From Endomicrobium sp. (GTDB lineage Bacteria > Elusimicrobiota > Endomicrobiia > Endomicrobiales > Endomicrobiaceae), in the NCBI GenBank assembly GCA_031255375.1, contig JAIRSP010000010.1, positions 1 to 13,769 of the forward strand: DNA of 13,769 nucleotides. Reading direction: 5' to 3'. The position numbers and the translations under genes were made by a program. Below are positions 1-7,098 of the stretch, one piece after another; positions within the stretch are counted from its first letter, which is position 1; the number at the start of each line of letters is the position of its first letter. Below the pieces are notes generated by a model. The model ran no database searches, was not told the DNA's origin, and was given only the letters and a program-made list of their open reading frames with translations.

Positions 1-86
1 CCACTACCGTTGTTAAAAATTTTTATCCTAGCAACAGCATTTTTTCTACGACCTACAGATACAATACAATAAGGAATATCGCTCAT
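1..86 (-). CDS. rpsI: 30S ribosomal protein S9 (partial, N-terminus only)
   Basis: The reverse strand from the ATG at 86-84 reads MSDIPYCIVSVGRRKNAVAR, then continues to the window edge. GRRK-x-AVAR is the N-terminal signature of ribosomal protein S9, a small-subunit head protein whose C-terminal tail reaches the P-site tRNA. Only about 28 codons lie inside the window, so the body and tail cannot be examined. The start is fixed by the rplM stop: the strands read TAATG, so the two genes share one base. This points to translational coupling in the classic rplM-rpsI operon. The identification rests on the N-terminal motif plus the neighbour, which together are strong. Confidence 0.93.
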   Translation of the reverse strand, partial: MSDIPYCIVSVGRRKNAVARIKIFNNGS

Positions 87-550
87 TATTTTCCTGGTAT
101 AAATTTAGATTTTAAATTACTATCAATATTACAAATTTGTGCAGCATGATTATGTTTATCGTATTTAAAAATTTTAAGTCTCGTCATTTGTTTACTTGAA
201 AGTTTATTTTTAGGAAGCATACCTTTAACAGCATAAAACAAAGCTTTTTCTGGCATAACATTCATTAAAACTGAATAAGGAACAAACTTTGTGCCACCTG
301 GATATCCAGAGTGAGTAAAATGCATTTTTTGATCCAATTTTTTACCTGTAAAAACAATCTTATTTACATTTACAACAACGACAAAGTCACCACAATCAAC
401 ATGGTTCGTGTAAAAAACTTTATTTTTACCACTTAAAAGCTTTGCTATCTCAACAGCAATTCTACCAAATATTTTACCGTTTGCATCTAGTAAATGCCAT
501 TTTCTGTCAGAAATAATATCACGCTTAGGTAAATAGGTACGTTTATTCAT
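86..550 (-). CDS. rplM: 50S ribosomal protein L13
   Basis: A 154-residue protein matching L13 along its whole length, an early-assembling large-subunit protein. Visible family blocks are RKWHLLDANGKIFGRIA near the N-terminus, the TGKK-L-x-QK segment, HSGYPGG in the middle, and AVKGMLPKNKLS towards the end. The C-terminus (KHNHAAQ) matches the usual end of the family, so the gene looks complete. The ATG at 550 is preceded by an AAGGTGG Shine-Dalgarno about nine bases upstream. It overlaps rpsI by one base. A 193-base gap separates it from rlmB upstream and may hold its own promoter and leader. Nothing is unusual apart from heavy Lys/Asn content, which follows the base composition. Confidence 0.97.
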   Translation of the reverse strand: MNKRTYLPKRDIISDRKWHLLDANGKIFGRIAVEIAKLLSGKNKVFYTNHVDCGDFVVVVNVNKIVFTGKKLDQKMHFTHSGYPGGTKFVPYSVLMNVMPEKALFYAVKGMLPKNKLSSKQMTRLKIFKYDKHNHAAQICNIDSNLKSKFIPGK

Positions 551-629
551 AACAAAACCCCACCTTCATTATTACAACATAACAAAAAAAAATATAAACA
601 AATAACAAAACATAATTACGATATCTATA

Positions 630-653
630 TAGAATAGAACGTTTTTTATTCTA
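630..653 (-). promoter_or_regulatory. Hairpin in rplM 5' leader (possible control element)
   Basis: TAGAATA (630-636) and TATTCTA (647-653) are perfect 7-base inverted arms around a 10-base loop, about 80 bases upstream of the rplM start on the transcribed strand. No U-run follows in either direction, so it does not look like a terminator. Ribosomal-protein operons, including rplM-rpsI in several bacteria, are often controlled by leader RNA structures. That this hairpin does so is inference, because short A/T-rich arms arise by chance in such DNA. Confidence 0.25.
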
Positions 654-716
654 CATATTAAATCTAAAAAAATCAATCTTTTAAATTTATAAACACATAA
701 TAATGTTAACGTACGT

Positions 717-722
717 ATTATA
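717..722 (-). promoter_or_regulatory. Candidate -10 box for rplM-rpsI
   Basis: The reverse strand carries a perfect TATAAT at 722-717, just past the end of rlmB. No convincing -35 hexamer is found 16-18 bases upstream. If used, it would give rplM a leader of about 160 bases containing the hairpin at 630-653. The low G+C makes chance TATAAT matches common. Confidence 0.27.
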
Positions 723-728
723 TAAATC

Positions 729-749
729 TTGTAGATCAATATACTACAA
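729..749 (-). terminator. Weak hairpin at the end of rlmB
   Basis: TTGTAG (729-734) and CTACAA (744-749) are perfect 6-base arms around a 9-base loop. The rlmB stop codon lies within one arm. The bases that follow on the reverse strand are A/T-rich but not a clean U-run, so termination here is uncertain. Confidence 0.22.
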
Positions 750-1496
750 TCTTGCTTTTGATATTTCATAAAGAATGATAGCTGATGCACATGAGGCATT
801 TAATGAGGAAATTTCTTTTTTTTGTGGAATCGATATCAAAAAATCACATTTTTTTCTTGTTAAACAGCTAACTCCTAATCCTTCATTTCCAATTATTATA
901 GCCATTGGAAAATAAAGATTGATTTTTTCTAATGTGCACCCATCACTTTGAACACCTGCAATTATTAAAAACCCATTTTTTTTTAGTAAAGATATAGTTT
1001 GATTTATGTTTGAAACACGTGATATCGAAATATATTCTACAGCACCAGACGAAGATTTTACTACAGTATTATTTACTCCAACTGCTCGCCATTTTGGAAC
1101 AATTATACTATCAACATCAAAAACAACACAATTTCTTATAATTGCACCAAAATTATGCGGATCGTTTATACCATCTAAAATTACGAACAATGATTTATGA
1201 GCTATTTTTGCTTTTTCAATCGATTTACGCAAGTCCACATATTTTATAGGTGAAACATCAGCTAATACTCCTTGTGAATTTTTAGAAAAACCATCTAATT
1301 TTTTGGGTGGAACATTATGTATAGATACACCAATTTTCTTAGCAAGATTAACGATTTCTGAAATTTTTGCCCCTCTTGCTGTTTTTGAAAGAATTATTTT
1401 GTTTATACTTCGTTTATTTGATTTTAAAAGTTCTAGAACAGGATTGCGGCCATAAATAATATTATTTTCTGTTAAAAAAAAATTATTTTTAAACAC
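744..1496 (-). CDS. rlmB: 23S rRNA (guanosine-2'-O-) methyltransferase, TrmH/SpoU family
   Basis: This 250-residue protein matches the SpoU (SPOUT) RNA 2'-O-methyltransferases of the RlmB type. These methylate a guanosine in domain V of 23S rRNA using S-adenosylmethionine. An N-terminal substrate-binding domain (IIYGRNPVLELL, residues 13-24) precedes the three SpoU motifs: LDGINDPHNFGAIIRNC (about 107-123, with Asn115 and Arg121), IIGNEGLG (201-208), and SSLNASCASAIILYE (230-244). These form the trefoil-knot cofactor site. The start is GTG at 1496, since a stop lies a few codons upstream in frame and no ATG lies before the conserved region. A GAAAGG sits too far upstream (about 19 bases) to be a normal ribosome site. 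It is last in the aroE-ispD-ispF-cysS-rlmB run, 132 bases after cysS. A closely related tRNA methyltransferase cannot be fully excluded. Confidence 0.88.
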   Translation of the reverse strand: MFKNNFFLTENNIIYGRNPVLELLKSNKRSINKIILSKTARGAKISEIVNLAKKIGVSIHNVPPKKLDGFSKNSQGVLADVSPIKYVDLRKSIEKAKIAHKSLFVILDGINDPHNFGAIIRNCVVFDVDSIIVPKWRAVGVNNTVVKSSSGAVEYISISRVSNINQTISLLKKNGFLIIAGVQSDGCTLEKINLYFPMAIIIGNEGLGVSCLTRKKCDFLISIPQKKEISSLNASCASAIILYEISKARL

Positions 1497-1557
1497 GATA
1501 TATTTTTATATTTAACCTTTCTCTATTTTATTCAAACCATTAAACAGATTTTATATA

Positions 1558-1579
1558 TGTTAAAACATACATTTTAACA
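1558..1579 (-). terminator. 8-bp hairpin between cysS and rlmB
   Basis: TGTTAAAA (1558-1565) and TTTTAACA (1572-1579) form a perfect inverted repeat with a 6-base loop in the 132-base gap downstream of cysS. It could end or attenuate the cysS transcript, although only TATATAAAAT follows on the reverse strand, not a clean U-run. The same bases lie between a TTGTTA (1580-1575) and TATATA/TATAAA boxes that could form a weak rlmB promoter, so it might instead be an operator. The inverted repeat is seen directly; its role is not settled. Confidence 0.33.
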
Positions 1580-1628
1580 ATCTCAATATAACTTTTTTTA
1601 TAAATACTGTGAATATATTGGTAAAAAA

Positions 1629-3065
1629 TTACGTTTTTTTAACTAAGATTGAATTACCATTTTTATTATCAATTATTCTATACCCTTTGTTATATATTAA
1701 TCTTCTTAATTTGTCAGACTCAGTCCAATTCTTATTTTTTCTTGCTTCATTTCTTTTATTTAACAAATTATGTAATAGTTCTGATTCTGCAGCATCACTA
1801 TATTGTACTTTTGGTAAGGTAATGCCTAATGATACTTCTGCAAAATCTTCAAAAAGAACTTTTAACTGATAAAGCCTATCTGTATTAACGCAAAAAAAAT
1901 CTCTTAATGTTATATTTTTTAATTCATGTAAGTAAGATAAAGCAATTTGCAAATTAAAATTATCATCAAGCGCACTTAAAAAATTTTTCTGTAAAACAAT
2001 TAAATCTTTATCAATTATATTTTTTTCTATTTGCCAAATTTTCTTTGCTGTCATATTTGCAATGGAGGAAACAAGTTTAGTATAAAATTCATCTATGCCA
2101 TCTATTGTATTTTTTGCGTTTTCAATCCCATTTTCAGAAAAATTCAATGGATTTAAGTAATTTTGTGACAATAAATAATAGCGTACAACACGCGGACTGT
2201 ATTTTTTAAAAACAGAATTTAAACTAAAAAAATTATTTAATGATTTTGACATTTTTTCTCTATTTATTGTTACAAAACCATTATGTATCCAATATTTGAC
2301 AAATTGTTTATTATTTCTTGCTTCACTTTGAGCGATTTCATTCTCATGATGAGGAAATATTAAATCTTGGCCTCCACCATGTATATCTATGGTTTCGCCA
2401 AGCAATTCAAATGACATCGCTGAGCATTCGATATGCCAACCAGGGCGACCACTGCTCCACGGACTTTCCCAAATAGCTTCATTCGGTTCATTATTTTTCA
2501 TTTTTTTCCACAATACAAAATCAAGAATCGCTCTTTTACCAAAATCAACATTGTTAACTCTGTTAATTGTACTTTTTAAATCAACAATACTTCTTTTTGA
2601 TAATTTCCCATAATCTTTAAACTTTTCAACTGAAAAATAGACGCTACCATTACTTTCATAGGCAAATCCATTTTTAATAAGTTCATTAATAAAGCAAATT
2701 ATTTTATCAATGTTATCAGTAACACGTGGATATTTATCAGCTCTTAAAATATTTAATTTTTCTATCTGTATAAAATAGTCGTTTATATATATATCGGTAA
2801 GTTCGGATGGAAACATGTTTTTTTCATAAGACGTTTTAATAATTTTATCATCAATATCAGTAAAGTTTTGTACATGTTTTATAACGTATCCTCTTTTTAA
2901 CAAATGTCTTTTGATAACGTCAAACACCACATAAGACCTTGCATGGCCTAAGTGCATTTCGTCATATGGCGTTATACCACATACATACATTGAAACAAAT
3001 TTTTCTTTTTGCGGTTTAAACTCTTCTTTTCTGTTTGTAAGCGTATTATAAATTTTTATCGTCAT
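1629..3065 (-). CDS. cysS: Cysteinyl-tRNA synthetase
   Basis: A complete 478-residue class I aminoacyl-tRNA synthetase that charges tRNA-Cys with cysteine using ATP. The HIGH-type motif is HLGH (38-41) and the second signature is KMSKS (271-275). The zinc site that selects cysteine is intact: Cys29 (MYVCG), Cys214 (HIECSAMS), His239 and Glu243 (FPHHENE). GGQDLIFPHHENEIAQSEA is nearly invariant in CysRS and separates it from MshC- or MetRS-like relatives. The rest is the DALR-type helical anticodon region, and the length is normal for bacteria. The ATG at 3065 lies four bases after the ispF stop, with AAAGAG upstream as a modest ribosome site inside ispF, so the two are probably co-translated. 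A cysS next to ispD/ispF and rlmB is a recurrent gene order in bacteria. Confidence 0.96.
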   Translation of the reverse strand: MTIKIYNTLTNRKEEFKPQKEKFVSMYVCGITPYDEMHLGHARSYVVFDVIKRHLLKRGYVIKHVQNFTDIDDKIIKTSYEKNMFPSELTDIYINDYFIQIEKLNILRADKYPRVTDNIDKIICFINELIKNGFAYESNGSVYFSVEKFKDYGKLSKRSIVDLKSTINRVNNVDFGKRAILDFVLWKKMKNNEPNEAIWESPWSSGRPGWHIECSAMSFELLGETIDIHGGGQDLIFPHHENEIAQSEARNNKQFVKYWIHNGFVTINREKMSKSLNNFFSLNSVFKKYSPRVVRYYLLSQNYLNPLNFSENGIENAKNTIDGIDEFYTKLVSSIANMTAKKIWQIEKNIIDKDLIVLQKNFLSALDDNFNLQIALSYLHELKNITLRDFFCVNTDRLYQLKVLFEDFAEVSLGITLPKVQYSDAAESELLHNLLNKRNEARKNKNWTESDKLRRLIYNKGYRIIDNKNGNSILVKKT

Positions 3066-3069
3066 TTTT

Positions 3070-3552
3070 TTACTCTTTATTAACAGAAATAATCGAAGCG
3101 ACAGACATTGCAGCTATGCCGTTACACCCTCCAACAAATCCTATCCCTTCATTTGTGGTTGCTTTTATGGCAATCCTTATTTTTTTCAACTTGATAATCT
3201 CAGAAATATTCTGTTTCATATCTTCAACAAATGGATATAATTTAGGAATTTCTGCTATAACAACAGAGTCAATATTATTGACACAAAATCTACGATTTCG
3301 CAGCTCATCATAAACAAATTTTAAAAGACAAACGCTTGAAATATTCCTATATTTTGAATCTGTATTAGGAAAAAAATGCCCTATATCATCAAGTCCAGCG
3401 GCACCAAGTAATGCATCCATTATTGCATGAATCAAAACGTCAGCATCACTATGCCCATCAAGGCCAACATTACTTTTTATAATAACACCACCCAAAATCA
3501 AAGGCTTATTTTTTTTAAATCTATGAATATCGTAACCAAATCCAACATACAT
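3070..3552 (-). CDS. ispF: 2-C-methyl-D-erythritol 2,4-cyclodiphosphate synthase
   Basis: IspF catalyses the fifth step of the MEP (non-mevalonate) isoprenoid pathway, converting CDP-methylerythritol 2-phosphate to the cyclic diphosphate and releasing CMP. From the ATG at 3552 the protein is 160 residues, and the metal ligands fall at Asp8, His10 (GYDIH) and His42 ([11 protein letters not shown]), the same numbers as in the E. coli enzyme. That is why I prefer this start to a GTG 15 bases upstream (3567, 165 residues). Other blocks are [22 protein letters not shown] and the C-terminal [12 protein letters not shown]. The active enzyme is a homotrimer with sites between subunits. It lies 103 bases after ispD and four bases before cysS. 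No clear Shine-Dalgarno precedes it. Confidence 0.95.
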   Translation of the reverse strand: MYVGFGYDIHRFKKNKPLILGGVIIKSNVGLDGHSDADVLIHAIMDALLGAAGLDDIGHFFPNTDSKYRNISSVCLLKFVYDELRNRRFCVNNIDSVVIAEIPKLYPFVEDMKQNISEIIKLKKIRIAIKATTNEGIGFVGGCNGIAAMSVASIISVNKE

Positions 3553-3655
3553 AATTTTATACTTCACATTATTTTATTTTTATATTTATTTTTGACTATA
3601 TACATTCATTTAAATATCATAGACAAAATACGCTACAAATTTATTAAATAATTTT

Positions 3656-4381
3656 TCAATATCTTTTATTCAAAAAAAAAACTGCAATCGCTAATTCAAA
3701 ATCTTGTCTTGTTGTTATTTTAAAATTTGGAAATTTTGTTTCTACAACAGAAACATTAATTTTTAAATTTTCAACAAGCTGAGAGTCATCAGTAACTGCA
3801 ATTATTTTTTTTACATTTCTAAAATAAGCCTTTTTAATAATCTTTGACTTAAATATTTGTGGTGTTTGTGCATTTCTCAAAACTGTTCTGTCTAAAGTTT
3901 TCAATATATATTTACTGTTAATGTTTTTTTTATCATTACATGATACTAATTTAACAGTATCTTTAATTTTCTCAACAGCTACTGCAGCGCCAGTTTTCTT
4001 TGCACTTCTTAAAACAGCTAAAATATCTTTTCTTGATATAAGCGGCCTTGCTGCATCATGGATAGCTATGAAATCAATATCACGATTAACAACAGAAAGG
4101 GCTTTTTTTACGGAATCAAATCTTTCATTTCCACCTATGATAAAATTTGCTTTATATTTTTTATATCTCAAAGACAATTCATCAATCATCATCGGCGGAA
4201 CGACAATAATTATTTGTTCAAATGTTTTTATTGATTCAAAAGTTTCAACGCTCCATAAAAATACTGGTTTACCATTAATATCCAAAAATTGCTTAAAAAT
4301 TCTTCTACTACTCTTGTCATAAATTTCATCACAAAATCTTTTTCCAAAACCAGCCGCCAATATTATTACTGCATTTTTCAT
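3656..4381 (-). CDS. ispD: 2-C-methyl-D-erythritol 4-phosphate cytidylyltransferase
   Basis: IspD transfers CMP from CTP to methylerythritol phosphate, the third step of the MEP pathway. The 241-residue protein starts with the nucleotide-binding loop VIILAAGFGKRF (5-16), then FKQFLDINGKPV (29-40), HDAARPLI (108-115), AQTPQIF (171-177), TDDSQLVE (197-204) and a closing FKITTRQDFELA. Invariant Arg15 and Lys30 positions are present. Two things are odd: the segment between GKRF and KQF is roughly nine residues longer than in familiar IspDs, and the proline normally before KQ is Phe29. Its ATG overlaps the aroE stop as ATGA, a layout for translational reinitiation. IspD and IspF are separate proteins here, not an IspDF fusion, and both act in the same pathway. 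Confidence 0.94.
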   Translation of the reverse strand: MKNAVIILAAGFGKRFCDEIYDKSSRRIFKQFLDINGKPVFLWSVETFESIKTFEQIIIVVPPMMIDELSLRYKKYKANFIIGGNERFDSVKKALSVVNRDIDFIAIHDAARPLISRKDILAVLRSAKKTGAAVAVEKIKDTVKLVSCNDKKNINSKYILKTLDRTVLRNAQTPQIFKSKIIKKAYFRNVKKIIAVTDDSQLVENLKINVSVVETKFPNFKITTRQDFELAIAVFFLNKRY

Positions 4382-5205
4382 TTAACAAATTTCTTCAGAA
4401 TATTCTCAGCAATCGTAATATCAGGATATTTCCCTGTCCATATTTTAAACCCAAAGGCACCCTGATAAATAAGCATCCCTTCTCCAGTAAATATTCTTAA
4501 TTTTTTAAGTTTTGCAAATTTTACAAATGGAGTACTTTTATTAAAAATTAAATCATATACGATCAAATTATCTTTAACATCAATTGCACTGTCAAAAGGA
4601 AGAGTGTCTCCATCATTTAATCCGCATGAAGATGTATTCACAAGTAAATCTATATCAGAAATTATGGAATCAATATTGCTAATATTGACAACATCCAATT
4701 CAAAAATATTTGCAAGTCGATTAGCATTTTTTATTGTTCTATTTGCTACATATATCTTTTTAACTCTTTTATTTTTTAAAGAATATATTACAGCCCTGGC
4801 ACTTCCACCTGCTCCAATCACAAGTACATTTTTATTTTCCAGATCAACTTTTTTTGCCAATAAATCATATGTAAATCCTAGATAATCAGTATTATATGCA
4901 TGAATTTTACCATTTACAAAATTCAAAGTGTTTACACTTCCTATTTTCATTGCAATGTCATCTAAAAAATCAACATACTTAATTATTTCAATCTTATATG
5001 GTACAGTTATATTAACACCGCAAAAGTCAAAAAGTTTTATAGCTTTCACCGCTTCGTCAAGATGATCACAGTCTTGATCAAATGCAAGGTAAACACAATT
5101 TAGACCCTCTTTTTTAAACCATTCATTTTGTATCTGAGGTGAAAGTGACTGCTTTATCGGATGTCCTAAAATTGCAAATAATTTTGTTTCAGTATTTATT
5201 ATCAT
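4378..5205 (-). CDS. aroE: Shikimate dehydrogenase (NADP+)
   Basis: AroE reduces 3-dehydroshikimate to shikimate, the fourth step towards chorismate. I choose the ATG at 5205 (275 residues) because TKLFAILGHPIKQSLSP then begins close to the N-terminus, as in the family. An in-frame ATG at 5235 would add ten residues; neither start has a good Shine-Dalgarno. The catalytic Lys sits in GVNITVPYK and the catalytic Asp in AYNTDYLGF. The NADP-binding Rossmann loop is VLVIGAGGSAR, the middle has VNTSSCGL, and the end has GMLIYQGAFGFKIWTG. The family's HSLSP and SPxxHN motifs read QSLSP and SPQIQN, so two usual histidines are glutamines. The gene heads the minus-strand run and overlaps ispD by four bases. 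A quinate/shikimate dehydrogenase paralogue is less likely. Confidence 0.93.
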   Translation of the reverse strand: MIINTETKLFAILGHPIKQSLSPQIQNEWFKKEGLNCVYLAFDQDCDHLDEAVKAIKLFDFCGVNITVPYKIEIIKYVDFLDDIAMKIGSVNTLNFVNGKIHAYNTDYLGFTYDLLAKKVDLENKNVLVIGAGGSARAVIYSLKNKRVKKIYVANRTIKNANRLANIFELDVVNISNIDSIISDIDLLVNTSSCGLNDGDTLPFDSAIDVKDNLIVYDLIFNKSTPFVKFAKLKKLRIFTGEGMLIYQGAFGFKIWTGKYPDITIAENILKKFVK

Positions 5206-5280
5206 GTATTTATCCAAAAAATTATCAAATATCATTTACACATGTAATTTTACGTATAATTATTTAGTGCAATATAATAA

Positions 5281-5339
5281 GTGTTAATTTTAATCATATA
5301 ATTGATAAAAAAATCTATGAAAGTGACGTAAATTAACAC
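5281..5339. promoter_or_regulatory. 10-bp inverted repeat in the aroE/cls divergent region
   Basis: GTGTTAATTT (5281-5290) is the exact reverse complement of AAATTAACAC (5330-5339), with 39 bases between. This intergenic stretch (5206-5523) serves two divergent genes, so the repeat could be a pair of operator half-sites about five helical turns apart (centre to centre about 49 bases), or a long-loop RNA hairpin. Related TTAACA or CTAACA strings recur at about 5361-5370 and 5482-5490. Apart from this, the region shows only A/T-rich promoter-like hexamers and no credible open reading frame. Confidence 0.35.
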
Positions 5340-5470
5340 GATTAATTACTATTTTATGTCAACTAACACATCTACAATATACAATGTGGCAATGTAATGG
5401 TATAACATCATTATCAAATATATCGTGTAATCAGAATACAAAGAAAAATGTTTTTTTTAACAATTTAATG

Positions 5471-5476
5471 TATAAT
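5471..5476 (+). promoter_or_regulatory. Candidate -10 box for the phospholipase D gene
   Basis: A perfect TATAAT lies about 48 bases upstream of the TTG start at 5524, giving a short leader. No good -35 hexamer is found at the right spacing (the bases there are ATGTTT). In DNA this rich in A/T the match alone is weak evidence. Confidence 0.3.
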
Positions 5477-5523
5477 AACAAAAATTAACATATTATTACA
5501 ATAACATAATCAAGAATACTTAA

Positions 5524-6969
5524 TTGAACTTTATTAACTTTAATTTACAAGCTATTTTTTTGTCATTCATTTATGTATCAATATTTATTGTAGTTAGCGT
5601 GCATGTGTTACTGCATAAAGACGATGTAAAAAGTTCAATGGGATGGATAGGGCTTATTTTTCTATCACCATTTATCGGAACAATTTTGTATATATTTTTC
5701 GGGGTAAACAGAGTAAAAAGGAAGGGTGTTCGCTTAAAAAAAAAATATAACACACAAATAAAACAATCATATCAAATGATAAAAAATTTACCAAAAAATT
5801 ATAATCAATTTGTAAATTTTGGGTACAATATATATCAAAAGAAATTCGTTTCTGAAAATTCTGTAACACCTTTGCAAAACGGCGTTGAAACTTACCCAGA
5901 AATGATAAGCGAAATACAAAATGCAAAAAAAGAAATCTTGATATCAAGTTACATTTTCAACTACGATACTGAAACAATAAAGTTTTTAAATGCATTTAAA
6001 ATAGCAATAAAAAATGGAGTAACTATAAAAATACTGATAGATGGAGTAGGTATTATAAATTTTTTTCGTAAATCAATAGAAAAAAAATTAGCAAAAATCG
6101 ATGGATTAGAATACGCCGTATTTCTTCCTCCACAAATTCCAATTTCAACAATTTTTATAAATTTAAGAAATCATAGAAAGGCTGTAATAATAGATGGTAA
6201 AATAGCTTTTTTTGGTGGAATGAATTTTTCAAGAGCAAATATACTGATAAATAATTTAAAAAAAGGTATTCTAGATATTATGTTTAAAATTAACGGTCCT
6301 ATCGTATCACAGATATCTGAAATGTTTAAAAACGATTGGGAATTTGCTACAGGGAAGAAGTTTGAGCCAATATTAGGATACGAAAAAGTAAATGGTGATA
6401 ATAATATTATTGATTTTTTTAAGATTCCAGCAAGATTGATCTCAGACGGTCCTGACAATAAAAACGACGTAATAGAATTGATGATACGTGGCGCAATAAA
6501 TACAGCATTAAATAAAATAACAATAGTAACTCCTTATTTTCTTCCTGAAAATAATATACTAACTGCTCTTGAAATTGCATCAATGAAAGGTGTTAAAATA
6601 GAAATAATAATTCCAGATAAAACTGATTATTTATTTATAAATTATGCTGTTAGGGCAAATTTTCAACGTCTAGTAGAAAAAGGCATTAAAATCTATCGAA
6701 CCACGTTGCCTTTTGATCATAGCAAATTTTTTTTAATCGATAATGAATGGGTCTTTATAGGATCGTCAAATTGGGATGTTAGAAGCCTTAAATTAAATTT
6801 TGAATCCAATATTGAAATATTTAGTAAAGAACTAGCGACAAGACTAAATGAAATCATCAAAAAAAAAAAAGAAAAAGCAAAACTAACGACCATTTACGAA
6901 TGTACAAATTTATCAATATTAAAACGAATTAGGAATAATGTATGCAAACTTATAACTCCTTACGGATGA
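5524..6969 (+). CDS. cls: Cardiolipin synthase (phospholipase D superfamily)
   Basis: A complete 481-residue membrane enzyme of the Cls type, which joins two phosphatidylglycerols to give cardiolipin plus glycerol. Two N-terminal hydrophobic segments (about 9-29 and 38-60) anchor it to the inner membrane. The second includes SSMGWIGLIFLSPFIGTILY, typical of the PLDc_N region of cardiolipin synthases. Two HKD motifs follow: HRKAVIID (His217, Lys219, Asp224) with GGMNFS after it, and HSKFFLID (His399, Lys401, Asp406) with GSSNWD after it. Both catalytic histidines are intact. The start is TTG at 5524, since no ATG precedes the first membrane segment; the ribosome site is weak. It is divergent from aroE. 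PLD relatives share the HKD motifs, but the membrane anchor and length favour cardiolipin synthase. Confidence 0.92.
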   Translation: MNFINFNLQAIFLSFIYVSIFIVVSVHVLLHKDDVKSSMGWIGLIFLSPFIGTILYIFFGVNRVKRKGVRLKKKYNTQIKQSYQMIKNLPKNYNQFVNFGYNIYQKKFVSENSVTPLQNGVETYPEMISEIQNAKKEILISSYIFNYDTETIKFLNAFKIAIKNGVTIKILIDGVGIINFFRKSIEKKLAKIDGLEYAVFLPPQIPISTIFINLRNHRKAVIIDGKIAFFGGMNFSRANILINNLKKGILDIMFKINGPIVSQISEMFKNDWEFATGKKFEPILGYEKVNGDNNIIDFFKIPARLISDGPDNKNDVIELMIRGAINTALNKITIVTPYFLPENNILTALEIASMKGVKIEIIIPDKTDYLFINYAVRANFQRLVEKGIKIYRTTLPFDHSKFFLIDNEWVFIGSSNWDVRSLKLNFESNIEIFSKELATRLNEIIKKKKEKAKLTTIYECTNLSILKRIRNNVCKLITPYG

Positions 6970-7009
6970 AAATATATTTCTTTTTGAAAATTCGTAAATG
7001 ATTTTGCGA

Positions 7010-7038
7010 TTGCACTTAAAATACATGTATGCTATGGT
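7010..7038 (+). promoter_or_regulatory. Possible promoter for the PD-(D/E)XK nuclease gene
   Basis: TTGCAC (7010-7015) and TATGGT (7033-7038) are 17 bases apart, with TG one base before the -10 box (extended -10 form). Both hexamers are imperfect. It lies in the 129-base gap after cls and would start transcription about 55 bases before the ATG at 7099. Confidence 0.25.
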
Positions 7039-7098
7039 AACTACTAAGAAATTAATTGTTGTAATAGATCGTAAAATAAATAGGAAAACACACTTTCA

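Noticed and set aside
572..799. 75-codon hydrophobic frame on the minus strand between rlmB and rplM
   Set aside because: It begins inside rlmB in another frame, lacks a ribosome site, and its hydrophobicity follows from A/T-rich codons (Ile, Phe, Leu, Tyr).
3921..4322. 133-codon open frame on the plus strand
   Set aside because: It lies entirely inside ispD on the opposite strand, and ispD is supported by family motifs; the frame shows no recognisable domain.
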